64,000 nucleotides of DNA from Algoriphagus ratkowskyi. Lineage in GTDB: Bacteria > Bacteroidota > Bacteroidia > Cytophagales > Cyclobacteriaceae. The DNA lies in the NCBI RefSeq assembly GCF_002150505.1, contig NZ_MSSV01000004.1, forward strand, positions 62,001-126,000. The letters are read 5' to 3'. Below the pieces are notes generated by a model. It was not told the origin of the DNA, did not search any database, and was given only the letters and a program-made list of their open reading frames with translations. Positions 26,620 through 35,717 of this stretch are shown here, piece by piece. The position numbers and the translations under genes were made by a program. The number at the start of each line of letters is the position of its first letter. The stretch's first letter is position 1.

Positions 26620-26680
26620 AGACATACGGGATTCCAGCCGATAGCTTCGGTAACTATCGAGGGGAAGATCTTCGGAAAAA
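26620..26680 (+). repeat. Palindromic element between waaA and rsgA
   Basis: It contains CCGATAG...CTATCG pairing around a CTTCGG-type loop (about 26638-26660). It may be a divergent relative of the repeats before thrA, gldF and the pyrR-like gene, since it also ends just before a start codon, but the match is weak. Confidence 0.3.
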
Positions 26681-26689
26681 ATTAATAAT

Positions 26690-27613
26690 ATGAAAGGAAG
26701 AGTCATAAAATCTACCGGAAGTTGGTATTTGGTACAGACAGATGGAGAAGTTGTAGCTTCCCGTTTGAAAGGGAAATTTAAGCTGGATGACATGAAGTTG
26801 ACTAATCCTATTGCCGTGGGGGATTGGGTTGAGTTGGAGAAAGAGTTGAATCAGGATACTGCGGTGATTTCAGATATACTTCCCCGAGAAAACTATGTGA
26901 TTCGAAAGTCCACTCGAAAGCAGCATTTTTCCCATATTATCGCAAGTAATCTAGATCAAGCAATCTTAGTGATCACTATGAAAAGCCCGAGAACATCTCT
27001 GGGTTTCATTGATAGGTTTTTGGTAAGTACAGAGAGTTTTAGGATACCAGCCATTTTGGTAGTGAATAAAATGGATCAAATGTCGGGTGAAAAAGCAGAC
27101 GATTGGCTTCTCGATATTCATGAAATATATGAGCCGCTCGGATACAAAGTGCTAGAAGTGTCTGCATTGAAAGAAGAGAATTTGAAGGATAAATTCGATT
27201 CAGTTCTAGCAGGGAAATCAACCTTGATTTCCGGGCATTCCGGAGTAGGAAAATCCACCTTGCTCAATGCGCTGGTTCCAGAAGCTGACCAACATACTAA
27301 AGAGGTTTCTGGATTTACATCCAAAGGAGTACATACCACCACATTTGCGGAGCTATTTGCTTTAGAAAATGGCGGAGACCTGATCGATACTCCCGGGATC
27401 AAGGAGTTTGGGATTTTGGAAATTGAGGATAATGAGCTTTCACATTATTTTCCAGAAATGAGAAAATACCTAGGTCAATGCAAATACAATAATTGCCAGC
27501 ACTTGAATGAGCCAGGTTGTGTGGTTTTGGAGAAAGTGGAGGCGGGTTATATCCATCCCTATCGCTACGAAAGCTATATCAATATACTCAATGAGGAAGA
27601 TGACTATAGATAA
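26690..27613 (+). CDS. rsgA: Ribosome small-subunit-dependent GTPase A
   Basis: 307 aa circularly permuted GTPase acting in 30S maturation. An OB fold (about 1-70) is followed by the G motifs in permuted order: NKMD (126-129, G4), GHSGVGKST (182-190, G1) and DTPG (233-236, G3). The C-terminal zinc site is C264, C269, H271 and C277. It is downstream of waaA and upstream of the pyrR-like gene with long gaps, so co-transcription is uncertain. Confidence 0.96.
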   Translation: MKGRVIKSTGSWYLVQTDGEVVASRLKGKFKLDDMKLTNPIAVGDWVELEKELNQDTAVISDILPRENYVIRKSTRKQHFSHIIASNLDQAILVITMKSPRTSLGFIDRFLVSTESFRIPAILVVNKMDQMSGEKADDWLLDIHEIYEPLGYKVLEVSALKEENLKDKFDSVLAGKSTLISGHSGVGKSTLLNALVPEADQHTKEVSGFTSKGVHTTTFAELFALENGGDLIDTPGIKEFGILEIEDNELSHYFPEMRKYLGQCKYNNCQHLNEPGCVVLEKVEAGYIHPYRYESYINILNEEDDYR

Positions 27614-27663
27614 GGCTAGTCCTTGATTTTGAATCCAAGTAGAATTGGCCTAATTTTCATTTT

Positions 27664-27730
27664 TGAAATCGAGCATGACGGAATACTTCACAAATTTGGA
27701 TGGTTATAAACCAAGCGAGATTCCATATGG
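27664..27730 (+). repeat. Dispersed repeat, copy 2 (upstream of the pyrR-like gene)
   Basis: TGAAATCGAGCATGACGGAA, a CACA segment and GCGAGATTCCAT match the repeats before thrA and gldF. The 3' portion has diverged. It ends 24 bases before the next start codon. Confidence 0.5.
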
Positions 27731-27754
27731 CCTATAAAATCAAATTATAATCAT

Positions 27755-28258
27755 ATGAAAGACACCATGAGCGAAGTACTCAATCACCAACAGATAAAAA
27801 AGAAAATCACCCGAATGGCCTATGAGATTTATGAGAGAAATCTCAACTCAAAAGGTGTTGTACTTGCGGGGATTTCTGGGATGGGAAGAATTCTTTCCGA
27901 CCTGCTAGCCGCCGAACTAAAAGCAATATCACCACTATCTATAGAGCAAACTGAAGTTATACTGGACAAAGTACATATAGCTTCGGAAGAGGTAAAGCTA
28001 ACTCGAGATATAGACTTACAAGGAAAAACATTGATCTTAGTGGACGATGTACTCAACACTGGAAAAACATTGGTATATGCTATGAAGCCATTTTTGGATG
28101 AGGAGCTATACAAAATGGAAATCGCTGTGCTGGTGAATCGCAGTCATGGTCTATTTCCAGTTAGGCCTGATTACACAGGCTTCGAACTTTCTACTACACT
28201 TAATGAACACATCAAAGTAGATTTCTCAGGAGACAACTACTTCGTTCACCTACATTAA
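27755..28258 (+). CDS. PyrR-like phosphoribosyltransferase family protein
   Basis: 167 aa; an internal ATG at 27767 is an alternative start. It is a type I PRTase fold with the PRPP-binding motif [15 protein letters not shown] (about 88-102) and a flexible-loop region before it. It resembles PyrR, the bifunctional pyrimidine attenuator/uracil PRTase, but no pyr operon follows. Instead panB starts 4 bases later, suggesting co-transcription. RNA binding cannot be judged. Confidence 0.8.
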   Translation: MKDTMSEVLNHQQIKKKITRMAYEIYERNLNSKGVVLAGISGMGRILSDLLAAELKAISPLSIEQTEVILDKVHIASEEVKLTRDIDLQGKTLILVDDVLNTGKTLVYAMKPFLDEELYKMEIAVLVNRSHGLFPVRPDYTGFELSTTLNEHIKVDFSGDNYFVHLH

Positions 28259-28262
28259 AAAT

Positions 28263-29084
28263 ATGTCTGTACACTCGTCTGCAAACGTCAAACGAATTAC
28301 CACGCACATCCTTCAAGAGATGAAAGACCGTGGAGAGAAGATTTCCATGCTCACAGCTTACGATTATTCAATGGCCAAAATCGTAGATGCTGCTGGAATT
28401 GATATAATCCTGGTTGGTGATTCTGCTTCCAATGTCATGGCTGGTCATGAGACTACGTTACCTATCACATTAGATCAGATGATCTACCACGCCTCCTCTG
28501 TAGTGAGAGCGGTAAGCAGATCATTTGTGGTGGTGGATATTCCCTTTGGAAGCTATCAGGGCAATAGCTCTGAGGCGCTCCGCTCTACGATCAGAATCAT
28601 GAAGGAATCTGGCGCTCATGCGGTGAAGGTAGAAGGAGGATCAGAGATCAAAGAATCTGTAGCCAGAATTCTTAGTGCGGGTGTTCCAGTCATGGGGCAT
28701 TTGGGATTGACTCCTCAGTCGATTTATAAGTTTGGAACGTATACCGTTCGGGCCAAGGAGGAATCAGAGGCTTTGAAACTTCTGGAAGATGCAAAGCTTT
28801 TGGAGGAATTGGGATGCTTTGCGATAGTAGTAGAGAAAATTCCCGCTGATCTTGCGAAACAAGTAGCTGAGACTGTAGCAATTCCTGTGATTGGAATTGG
28901 TGCGGGTGGAGGCGTGGATGGTCAGGTCCTAGTGATGCATGATATGCTTGGGATAACTCAGGAATTTAAGCCGAGATTTTTAAGGCAATATGCCGACCTC
29001 GAAGGGATCATGATGGAGGCATTTGGGCAATACATCAAAGACGTGAAGAACAAAGACTTTCCAAATGAGAAGGAGAGTTATTGA
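28263..29084 (+). CDS. panB: 3-methyl-2-oxobutanoate hydroxymethyltransferase
   Basis: 273 aa. It transfers a hydroxymethyl group from 5,10-methylene-THF to ketoisovalerate to make ketopantoate for coenzyme A. The conserved blocks are [38 protein letters not shown] (metal-ligand Asp), the catalytic Glu in [10 protein letters not shown], and the [20 protein letters not shown] segment. It ends a two-gene unit closed by a terminator. Confidence 0.97.
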   Translation: MSVHSSANVKRITTHILQEMKDRGEKISMLTAYDYSMAKIVDAAGIDIILVGDSASNVMAGHETTLPITLDQMIYHASSVVRAVSRSFVVVDIPFGSYQGNSSEALRSTIRIMKESGAHAVKVEGGSEIKESVARILSAGVPVMGHLGLTPQSIYKFGTYTVRAKEESEALKLLEDAKLLEELGCFAIVVEKIPADLAKQVAETVAIPVIGIGAGGGVDGQVLVMHDMLGITQEFKPRFLRQYADLEGIMMEAFGQYIKDVKNKDFPNEKESY

Positions 29085-29099
29085 TTCAGTTAACAATTT

Positions 29100-29124
29100 A
29101 GAGCCTTAGTGGCTCTTTTTTTTT
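29100..29124 (+). terminator. panB terminator
   Basis: AGAGCC / GGCTCT hairpin (29100-29105 and 29111-29116) followed by a T-tract. Confidence 0.8.
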
Positions 29125-29349
29125 GCTGCGATATAAGGCATAAAGCGTTTGGTAGGAGTAAATACTAGGTCAATGTTTTATGTTAACATACTCTTAGTAT
29201 GAAAAAAGCCTACTCAGTTTAAGCAAAAATTTAACGAGGTAATGAAATAAGTTTTGAAAGATTGACATTCTCCGAGTTTGGAATATTTTTCTGCAATTCT
29301 TCTAAAAAGCAAGTTCACAGATAGGTATTCTAAGTGAAAGAAGATTGAC
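29125..29349. other. Intergenic spacer between panB and the GH57 gene
   Basis: Both neighbours converge here. Apart from the two terminators at its ends I see no ORF, RNA gene or repeat. Confidence 0.4.
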
Positions 29350-29399
29350 AATCTGAAATGAAAAAAGACCGAAGTCCCGGTCTTTTTTCATTTCAGATT
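29350..29399. terminator. Bidirectional terminator with perfect 22-bp arms
   Basis: The arms 29350-29371 and 29378-29399 are exact reverse complements with loop AAGTCC; the stem centre is AAAAAAGACCG/CGGTCTTTTTT. It closes the glycogen operon on the minus strand and backs up the panB terminator on the plus strand. Confidence 0.8.
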
Positions 29400-29418
29400 T
29401 GATTACTAAAAAGGTAAA

Positions 29419-30618
29419 TTACTTGGCAGTTGTAATTTCTTTTAACCTAAGTTTAAAGTCACTCAACACATTCATATAATTGATGAATGCATCGTACGGG
29501 GAATCGTATGGGCTGAAATATGAGTGTATATCTCCATCAGAGAAGAATTTTGTGCACATGTAATAAAAATGATCTGATGTCTGAAGATAAACCCAATCTC
29601 TTTTGATGTCAGAATCCTTACACTCTTTGACCAAAGATTCCAAAGCGTATAGTTTGTCAAATGCTTCATCTTGAAGATCATTACCAAGCCAAGCAGTCAG
29701 ATCTCGCTCTTCATCTGCCCATGAAATAGGAATTGGAACATGAATTTTCCCAACAGCTTTGGCATTAGCAACTACTTCAGAAGGAGTGGAGAATCTAAAA
29801 TTAGTCCTGCTAAGTACTGCATCCGGAAGATGTCTCATGAAATCGAAAATTCCTGTCTCGGCCCATTGATGTTCACCAAAAGTTTCATAATCCATGAAGA
29901 GATTGATCACTTCTTCTTCCTGTGGTACTGCAGATATCCATTTCACAAATTTATCAGTAGTAAGTGGATAATCTGCCCAAGTTTTATTTCCAAATCTAAA
30001 AGCGATATCATCACTTAATTGAAAGTTTTTCAACAGTACCTTTAGATTTGGATCAATGCTATTAGTGTACATATAATTGGGGCTTTTCCATCCCAATATA
30101 TGTTTTGCGCCTTCTGTCAAGGTAGCGTCATAGCCAAGCTCTGCGATCATAGCACCAATCTCATCTGAGTAAATGAGCTCTGTATTTCTAAAAACCTTTG
30201 GAGTATAGCCGTTGAATAATTCTTGAATCTTTTTAGTGTGCTTAGCTACTGTCTCTTTAAAGGCTTCTTTACTTTTAAGTGCAACCAATGAGTGTCCATA
30301 GGTTTCATCTAGCAGTTCCACGTTGCCAGTCGCAACCAATTTCTGGAAGCTTTCCAGCACATCGGGAGCATAAGCTTGCATCTGATCAAGAAAGACTCCT
30401 GACATGGAAAAACTTACTTTGAATGCCCCGTTATACTTATGAATGAGCTCCAATAATAGGGCATTCATTGGCAGATAGCATTTCTGGGCTACTTTTCGCA
30501 TGATACTTTTGTTAGAAAAGTCATCCCAGTAGTGATGATCATCGCCGATATCGAAAAATCTATATGGCTTCAAGCGAAACGGCTGATGTACCTGAAAGTA
30601 AAAACAAATGGTTCTCAT
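29419..30618 (-). CDS. Glycoside hydrolase family 57 protein (alpha-glucan acting)
   Basis: 399 aa from the ATG at 30618 (MRTICFYFQVHQPFRL), which overlaps the GT4 stop by 4 bases (ATGA). GH57 features are the N-terminal FQVHQP, the Glu region TLTEGAKHILGW, and FMDYETFGEHQW with the likely acid Asp and His. GH57 enzymes are retaining amylases, 4-alpha-glucanotransferases or branching enzymes. With a debranching enzyme and a synthase-like GT4 in the same operon, a role in cytosolic glycogen turnover is likely. Confidence 0.9.
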   Translation of the reverse strand: MRTICFYFQVHQPFRLKPYRFFDIGDDHHYWDDFSNKSIMRKVAQKCYLPMNALLLELIHKYNGAFKVSFSMSGVFLDQMQAYAPDVLESFQKLVATGNVELLDETYGHSLVALKSKEAFKETVAKHTKKIQELFNGYTPKVFRNTELIYSDEIGAMIAELGYDATLTEGAKHILGWKSPNYMYTNSIDPNLKVLLKNFQLSDDIAFRFGNKTWADYPLTTDKFVKWISAVPQEEEVINLFMDYETFGEHQWAETGIFDFMRHLPDAVLSRTNFRFSTPSEVVANAKAVGKIHVPIPISWADEERDLTAWLGNDLQDEAFDKLYALESLVKECKDSDIKRDWVYLQTSDHFYYMCTKFFSDGDIHSYFSPYDSPYDAFINYMNVLSDFKLRLKEITTAK

Positions 30619-31904
30619 GATTTTGTAGCTAATATATTTTGATAGACTGTGACAAGTTTGGCAGCCACATGCTCCCATTTTAATTTCTTCAATTCTTCTG
30701 TTCCCAACTCCTTAAACATTTTGGAAATCCCTTCATAGTGGAGTAAGGCAAAAGTGGCATCTGCCATTGCATCTATATCCCAAAAGTCTACTTTAATAGC
30801 ATTATCAAGAACTTCTGCTACCCCTGATTGCTTAGAGATAATCACTGGTGTATTGTGTCGCACAGCTTCCAAAGGAGAAATACCGAAAGGCTCAGATACG
30901 GATGGCATCACGTACACATCTGAGATAGCGTACATGTGATCTACGTCATCTCCTTTGAGAAATCCAGTAAAGTGGAATTTATCAGCCATTCTGAGTTCAG
31001 CGACACGATCAATCATACGATTCAGTAAATCGCCGTTTCCAGCCATCACAAAGCGAACATTAGGATCTCTTTCCAACACTTTCTTGGCAGCTTCCACAAA
31101 GTATTCTGGGCCTTTCTGAAAAGTAATTCTTCCTAAGAAGGTTACTATCTTTTCAGGCACTCTTTTGTTATAGGTTGATTTGATTATTGAAGCATCTAAT
31201 ACTGCATTATGCAGTACGCTGATTTTATGTGCAGGTACTCCATATTTCTTTATTATCGTGTTTTTGGTGAGCTGACTAACTGCGCAGATGTGATCTGCAG
31301 CATGCATTCCTGCACGCTCTATATCGTACACTGGCTTATTGACAGAATCTCCCGATCTATCATATTCAGTGGCATGGACATGCGCAACCAATGGCTTGCC
31401 ACTGATTTCTTTTGCTGCAATTCCGGCAGGAAAAGAAAGCCAATCATGGGCATGAATAATATCAAAATCACTTCGGTCTCTAGCTATTTGAGCACCTGTA
31501 ATGGCATATCTGGAAACTTCCTCCATCAAATTTTTACCGTATTTCCCGCTAAATTCATACTTGCTGGAGAAAATACTTTCATCCACATCTGTACGATCAT
31601 GAATTGCGTAGTCCGTAAACTTCTGATATTCTTCTGGGCCTAAATAAGGCACTAGAAAGCTACTAACTTCGAGGTAGGTGAGGTTTTTCCAAATGGATTT
31701 GAATTTTTTCTCCTTATAATCAATAGTGATATCGCTGGCATTTACAAAATCAGCCATCGGCTCCTCATCTCCCCATAGTTTAGGAACAACAAAGATTATT
31801 TCCTGATTGTGATGGACCATTCCTTTTACTAACCCATAACAGGCTGTGCCCAATCCTCCGGAAATATGTGGTGGAAATTCCCACCCAAACATTAATACCT
31901 TCAT
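30615..31904 (-). CDS. Glycosyltransferase family 4 protein, glycogen synthase-like
   Basis: 429 aa GT-B fold. The N-terminus MKVLMFGWEFPPHISGGLG matches bacterial and archaeal glycogen-synthase-type GT4 and GT5 enzymes, where the loop binds the nucleotide sugar. HAHDWLSFPAGIAAK, LHNAVLD and the retaining E-x7-E region SEPFGISPLEAVRHNTPVI are present. It is the middle gene of the GH133-GT4-GH57 operon, 6 bases after the debranching gene. Glucan elongation is the best-supported role; the donor sugar is not readable. Confidence 0.87.
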   Translation of the reverse strand: MKVLMFGWEFPPHISGGLGTACYGLVKGMVHHNQEIIFVVPKLWGDEEPMADFVNASDITIDYKEKKFKSIWKNLTYLEVSSFLVPYLGPEEYQKFTDYAIHDRTDVDESIFSSKYEFSGKYGKNLMEEVSRYAITGAQIARDRSDFDIIHAHDWLSFPAGIAAKEISGKPLVAHVHATEYDRSGDSVNKPVYDIERAGMHAADHICAVSQLTKNTIIKKYGVPAHKISVLHNAVLDASIIKSTYNKRVPEKIVTFLGRITFQKGPEYFVEAAKKVLERDPNVRFVMAGNGDLLNRMIDRVAELRMADKFHFTGFLKGDDVDHMYAISDVYVMPSVSEPFGISPLEAVRHNTPVIISKQSGVAEVLDNAIKVDFWDIDAMADATFALLHYEGISKMFKELGTEELKKLKWEHVAAKLVTVYQNILATKS

Positions 31905-31910
31905 GATTCC

Positions 31911-33830
31911 TTAATTAATTTTTTTAACCAAATCCATCATTCTCAACAACTCTGCTACGCTCCATGCTTGGGATACCGCACCTTTAGATCTATGAGGAGG
32001 ATCTCCGTCATATATTTCGGCTACTGTTCCAATGCCGTATTGGGTCATCACTTCATCAAATCCTTTTATTAGCTTATTGACCATATTAAGGCCTGATTTT
32101 CCGTGGATTTTCAAATATCCTTCTACAAAATGCCCCAAAGGCCACACCCAAACTGTACCGTTGTGATAGGCTTCATCTCGACTTATCTGATCTCCAAAAT
32201 AATATCCTTTATAGCCAGGGTCATCTGGAGAAAGAGATCTTAGCCCTCTAGTGGTGAGTAGTTTTGACTTGACTGTTTCTAGGATGGCATCATTTTTTTC
32301 TTCATCCAGCATAGTGTAAGGAAGAGATGTGGCAAATACCATGTTGGATCTGATATCCCAGTTTTTTTCTTCTCCATTAATGTAATCAGCCAAATATCTA
32401 TATTCATCAGACCAAAATTCTACTGCAAATGTTTCTTTGGTCTTAGCTGCCATAGCAGCTACCTCTTCATCTCCTGTCAGTTCGTGATAAAAGCACAAGG
32501 CGTTATACCAAAGCGCTTGAATCTCCACAGGACATCCAATTCGTGGTGTTACCGGGCCGTCGGGCGTGACGGCATCCATCCAAGTGAGTGCCTTGCCTTC
32601 TTCTCCACCATACACTAAGCCGTTATTTTGGACATGAATATTAAAATCGGTTCCATTTCTAAAACCATCAATGATACCTTTCATTTTCTCTAGATATCGA
32701 GTTTTGATAGTTTTAGTATCCTTGGTGTACAAGATGTACTGTTGCATCGCCCAGAAATACCAAAGAGGCGCATCAATCGAATTCATGTTGAAATTTACCC
32801 CACTTCCAACATTTGGAAATAGGGGGCCTTGCAAATCTTTGGACATAGTGTCCATGACTGCCAAAAATGTCTTGTAGTTTCCAGTAGATAAGGTAAGACC
32901 AGGTAAAGCGATAAATGTGTCCCTTCCCCACCATCCAAACCATGGATATCCAGCTATTACCCTTGTTTCCCCATCGCGTAATCTGATAAATTGTCCGGCA
33001 GAGTTTTTAAGACAGTTTTCAAAATTATTACGTGGAATTCTTCTCTTTATTTCTTTTTGAAAAGCTGATTGCCTGGTTGTAGGGTCAGCTTCTGTCAATC
33101 CGGCTGAGAAAATTACAGACTCACCTTTCTCAATTGAAAATTCAAAATATCCAGGTACAAAGAGGTCTTCTTGGTAATCGTAACCTCTTTCTCGCTCTAG
33201 TATATATTCTACATTGCGGAACCAGTCTGGATTGGATACAAATTCTGCTTCTTTCGACACTTGTAAAAAAAGTGGGTCATATACATCATAGAGTTGAAAT
33301 GATACGCCGTTTGGTACTTTATTAAACTCCTTATTTATATCATCATTTTCTTTGCATAGTGAGTGATATCCTCTGAAAGCTAAAAATGGTGAGATTCTAA
33401 GTGTAGTAGGAGAGTGGGCTTCCAGCAAGGTATAGCGAATCATCACACGGTCTCTATTTGTGTCGAGGATCAATTCCTTTTGCAAAAGGACACCACCAAC
33501 TCGGTAAGTTAGTTTCGGAATCGGTTCTGAGTCAAAATCCTTGAGGTATTTATGTCCTCTAGGAGAATAATTACCGGGGAACTTACTAATGCCCAGATTG
33601 AAACTTGCGCCATGTTGAATAACAGTCTCGTGAACAGTCGAGAGCATTACATGGTTTTCAGTGTTGATTTGAGGCTGAGGGGCAACTAGGAGACCATGGT
33701 ATTTGCGCGTATTGCAACCAATAATACTGGTGCTGGTGTAAGTGCCCGACCGATTCGTTCGAATAGTCTCTCTATCCAAAGAGTAATTGAGATTGATAAG
33801 CTGTGCTTTATCGAAGTGTATATAACTCAT
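31911..33830 (-). CDS. Glycogen debranching enzyme (amylo-alpha-1,6-glucosidase, GH133)
   Basis: 639 aa from the ATG at 33830 (MSYIHFDKAQ); the frame opens at a TTG at 33875, judged less likely. The N-terminal beta domain contains SIIGCNTRKYHGLLVA. The C-terminal alpha/alpha barrel carries GYPWFGWWGRDTFIALPGL with the catalytic-type Asp, DAVTPDGPVTPRIGCPVEIQ and DEAYHNGTVWVWPLG. It hydrolyses alpha-1,6 branch stubs of glycogen. It is first in the three-gene glucan operon. Confidence 0.92.
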   Translation of the reverse strand: MSYIHFDKAQLINLNYSLDRETIRTNRSGTYTSTSIIGCNTRKYHGLLVAPQPQINTENHVMLSTVHETVIQHGASFNLGISKFPGNYSPRGHKYLKDFDSEPIPKLTYRVGGVLLQKELILDTNRDRVMIRYTLLEAHSPTTLRISPFLAFRGYHSLCKENDDINKEFNKVPNGVSFQLYDVYDPLFLQVSKEAEFVSNPDWFRNVEYILERERGYDYQEDLFVPGYFEFSIEKGESVIFSAGLTEADPTTRQSAFQKEIKRRIPRNNFENCLKNSAGQFIRLRDGETRVIAGYPWFGWWGRDTFIALPGLTLSTGNYKTFLAVMDTMSKDLQGPLFPNVGSGVNFNMNSIDAPLWYFWAMQQYILYTKDTKTIKTRYLEKMKGIIDGFRNGTDFNIHVQNNGLVYGGEEGKALTWMDAVTPDGPVTPRIGCPVEIQALWYNALCFYHELTGDEEVAAMAAKTKETFAVEFWSDEYRYLADYINGEEKNWDIRSNMVFATSLPYTMLDEEKNDAILETVKSKLLTTRGLRSLSPDDPGYKGYYFGDQISRDEAYHNGTVWVWPLGHFVEGYLKIHGKSGLNMVNKLIKGFDEVMTQYGIGTVAEIYDGDPPHRSKGAVSQAWSVAELLRMMDLVKKIN

Positions 33831-33890
33831 GTCCAAAATTTCTATGTTGCTAAAAATAGAATTTTGGGCGGACAAGAAAAACGAATCACT

Positions 33891-33920
33891 AAAAAATAAA
33901 GGTTATGTTTTCATAACCTT
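33891..33920 (-). terminator. Terminator downstream of the small ORF
   Basis: Hairpin AAGGTTATG / CATAACCTT (33899-33907, 33912-33920, loop TTTT), followed on the minus strand by TATTTTTTAG. It begins 19 bases past the stop of the 46-codon ORF. Confidence 0.65.
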
Positions 33921-33938
33921 CTGTTTTTAATCGAATTT

Positions 33939-34079
33939 TTAAGAATGAATCGCCTCTTTTTGGATTTCTTCGAAATTTCTTAGCGATTCTTCAAACTTCA
34001 ACAAGTAACTTTTTGCCAATCTGATATTGATTGGCTTTACCTGAGGGAATTTTGGCGAAGTTTTGAACAAAGTAAACAT
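33939..34079 (-). CDS. Small basic protein of unknown function (46 aa)
   Basis: An ATG-started frame read codon by codon from 34079 to TAA at 33939. It begins MFTLFKTSPKFPQVKPIN and ends in a charged helix with LLKFEESLRNFEEIQKEA. Codon choice looks like that of the neighbours (GAA, AAA, TTG, ATC). It sits between the tRNA-His terminator upstream and its own terminator downstream, as an independent gene would. A second open frame overlaps its 5' part but lacks an ATG. I do not recognise a family. Confidence 0.5.
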   Translation of the reverse strand: MFTLFKTSPKFPQVKPINIRLAKSYLLKFEESLRNFEEIQKEAIHS

Positions 34080-34139
34080 CTGAAGTTGGTTTAGGTCTGG
34101 CAGAAATGGTCAAATGTTGTGCCAATAGACTCCCTTTTA

Positions 34140-34169
34140 AAAATAAAGCCCCTCATTATGAGGGGCTTT
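34140..34169 (-). terminator. tRNA-His terminator
   Basis: AAAGCCCCTC (34145-34154) / GAGGGGCTTT (34160-34169) with loop ATTAT; on the minus strand it is followed by a T-rich tract. Confidence 0.8.
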
Positions 34170-34173
34170 TATG

Positions 34174-34248
34174 GGTGAAAGACCGGGTTCGAACCGGCGA
34201 CCTCTGGATCCACAAACCAGCGCTCTAACCAACTGAGCTACAATCACC
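34174..34248 (-). tRNA. tRNA-His (anticodon GTG), with unusual stem mismatches
   Basis: The D-arm is GCTC/GAGC, the anticodon loop TTGTGGA has anticodon GTG (complement of 34211-34213), and the T-arm is GCCGG/CCGGT with loop TTCGAAC. The extra 5' G (G-1) opposite C73 is the tRNA-His identity mark. The acceptor strands GTGATTG and CTTTCAC leave two adjacent U-U mismatches (5-68, 6-67), and the anticodon stem CTGGT/TCCAG leaves another at 31-39. CCA is not encoded. Confidence 0.85.
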
Positions 34249-34325
34249 ATGTAATCCTTTTGGATAGGTTTCTTCCAAATGGTCTGCAAAAGTAATAATT
34301 ATGCTGAATCAGTGCAAGACGATTC

Positions 34326-35672
34326 CTAAAATTTTCCTGAAAATTTAAGACGTTCTCCATTTCTTTCTTCATGGAACGTTCCATTTTCAAACGCCAAATG
34401 TCCAGAAACAACTGTATGTGTGACCTTTGACTGGAAAGTATGACCTTCAAATGGTGACCAACCACACTTAGATAATATATTTTCTTTTTCTACTTTCCAT
34501 GGATTATTTAGATCCACGAGGACCAAATCAGCATAATAGCCTTCCCTTATGAATCCTCTTTCTTCCATTCTGAACAGGGTGGCAACGTTATGAGACATTT
34601 TCAACGCGATCTTTTCCAAGGTTATTTTGCCTTGATGATAAAAGTCAAGCATCGCAACTAAGCTGTGTTGATTGAGCGGCCCGCCTGACGGAGCTTTGGT
34701 GTAGGTCTGGGCTTTTTCTTCAATAGTGTGTGGAGCATGGTCTGTAGCTACTACATCTATCCTTCCGTCAAGTACAGCATTGAAAATAGCATCTCTATCC
34801 TTGGATGTTTTTATTGCAGGATTCCACTTGATCAGGTTTCCTTTGGCTTCATAATCTTCCTCAGCAAACCACATATGATGAATGCAGGCCTCTGCAGTGA
34901 TTTTTTTCTCTGCCAGAGGTATAGTATTGGTGAATAGCTCTAATTCTTTCGCTGTACTAACGTGCAGAATGTGCAGTCGTGTGCCGTGCTTTTTAGCCAT
35001 TGCCACAGCCCGGCTAGAAGCATCGTAGCAAGCCTCTTCGGATCTGATTTTCGGATGAAGTTTTACTGGGATTTCATCGCCGTAAATAGCTTTCATCTCT
35101 TCGAAATTAGCTTTGATGATGTCGTCGTTTTCAGAGTGAATTGCGATAAGCGCTTTACATTCTTTGAATATTCCTTCTAGAGATTCTATATTATCTACCA
35201 CCATATTTCCGGTGGATGAGCCCTGGAAAATTTTTAAACCACAGACTTCTTTGAAATCTACCTTCATGATTTCATCCAAATTGCTATTGGTAGCTCCCAT
35301 GAAAAAAGAGTAGTTCGCCAAGGAAACTTCTGCAGCTCTAGCATACTTTTGCTCAAGCAATTTCATGGTAGTCGCTTGTGGAATTGTATTCGGCATTTCC
35401 ATATAGGAAGTAGTGCCTCCTGCTACTCCCGCTTTTGCCTCAGTATAGATTTCCGCCTTGTGTGTAAGTCCTGGTTCTCTGAAGTGTACCTGATCATCAA
35501 TTAGTCCTGGAAACAAGTGTTTTCCCTTCGCGTCAATATGAATGTCAGCCTTCTCTCCATTGAGGTCTTCTCCCAATTTTGAAATTCTTCCATTTACTAC
35601 TAACACATCGCCAAGACTTATCCGGCCTTCATTGACTATATTTGCACCGGTGATCAGAATACTTTTCATCAT
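34326..35672 (-). CDS. pyrC: Dihydroorotase
   Basis: 448 aa cyclic amidohydrolase that forms dihydroorotate in pyrimidine synthesis. LFPGLIDDQVHFREPG (about 53-68), MPNTIPQA, the metal-His regions IAIHSEN and LHILHVSTA, and VVATDHAPHT are all present. The usual HxH metal pair reads Q61-V-H63, so one canonical ligand is replaced by Gln. I recall the same DDQVHFREPG form in other Bacteroidota dihydroorotases, so it is probably functional. ATGs at 35672 and 35669 are both possible. Confidence 0.92.
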   Translation of the reverse strand: MMKSILITGANIVNEGRISLGDVLVVNGRISKLGEDLNGEKADIHIDAKGKHLFPGLIDDQVHFREPGLTHKAEIYTEAKAGVAGGTTSYMEMPNTIPQATTMKLLEQKYARAAEVSLANYSFFMGATNSNLDEIMKVDFKEVCGLKIFQGSSTGNMVVDNIESLEGIFKECKALIAIHSENDDIIKANFEEMKAIYGDEIPVKLHPKIRSEEACYDASSRAVAMAKKHGTRLHILHVSTAKELELFTNTIPLAEKKITAEACIHHMWFAEEDYEAKGNLIKWNPAIKTSKDRDAIFNAVLDGRIDVVATDHAPHTIEEKAQTYTKAPSGGPLNQHSLVAMLDFYHQGKITLEKIALKMSHNVATLFRMEERGFIREGYYADLVLVDLNNPWKVEKENILSKCGWSPFEGHTFQSKVTHTVVSGHLAFENGTFHEERNGERLKFSGKF

Positions 35673-35717
35673 TTACTCCTTTTAAGGTTTTACTAATTCA
35701 ACCAAAATTAACGAATC

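Noticed and set aside
27755..29084. Pyrimidine attenuator locus suggested by the PyrR-like protein
   Set aside because: The next gene is panB and no pyr genes or PyrR-binding leader are visible, so only the fold is claimed.
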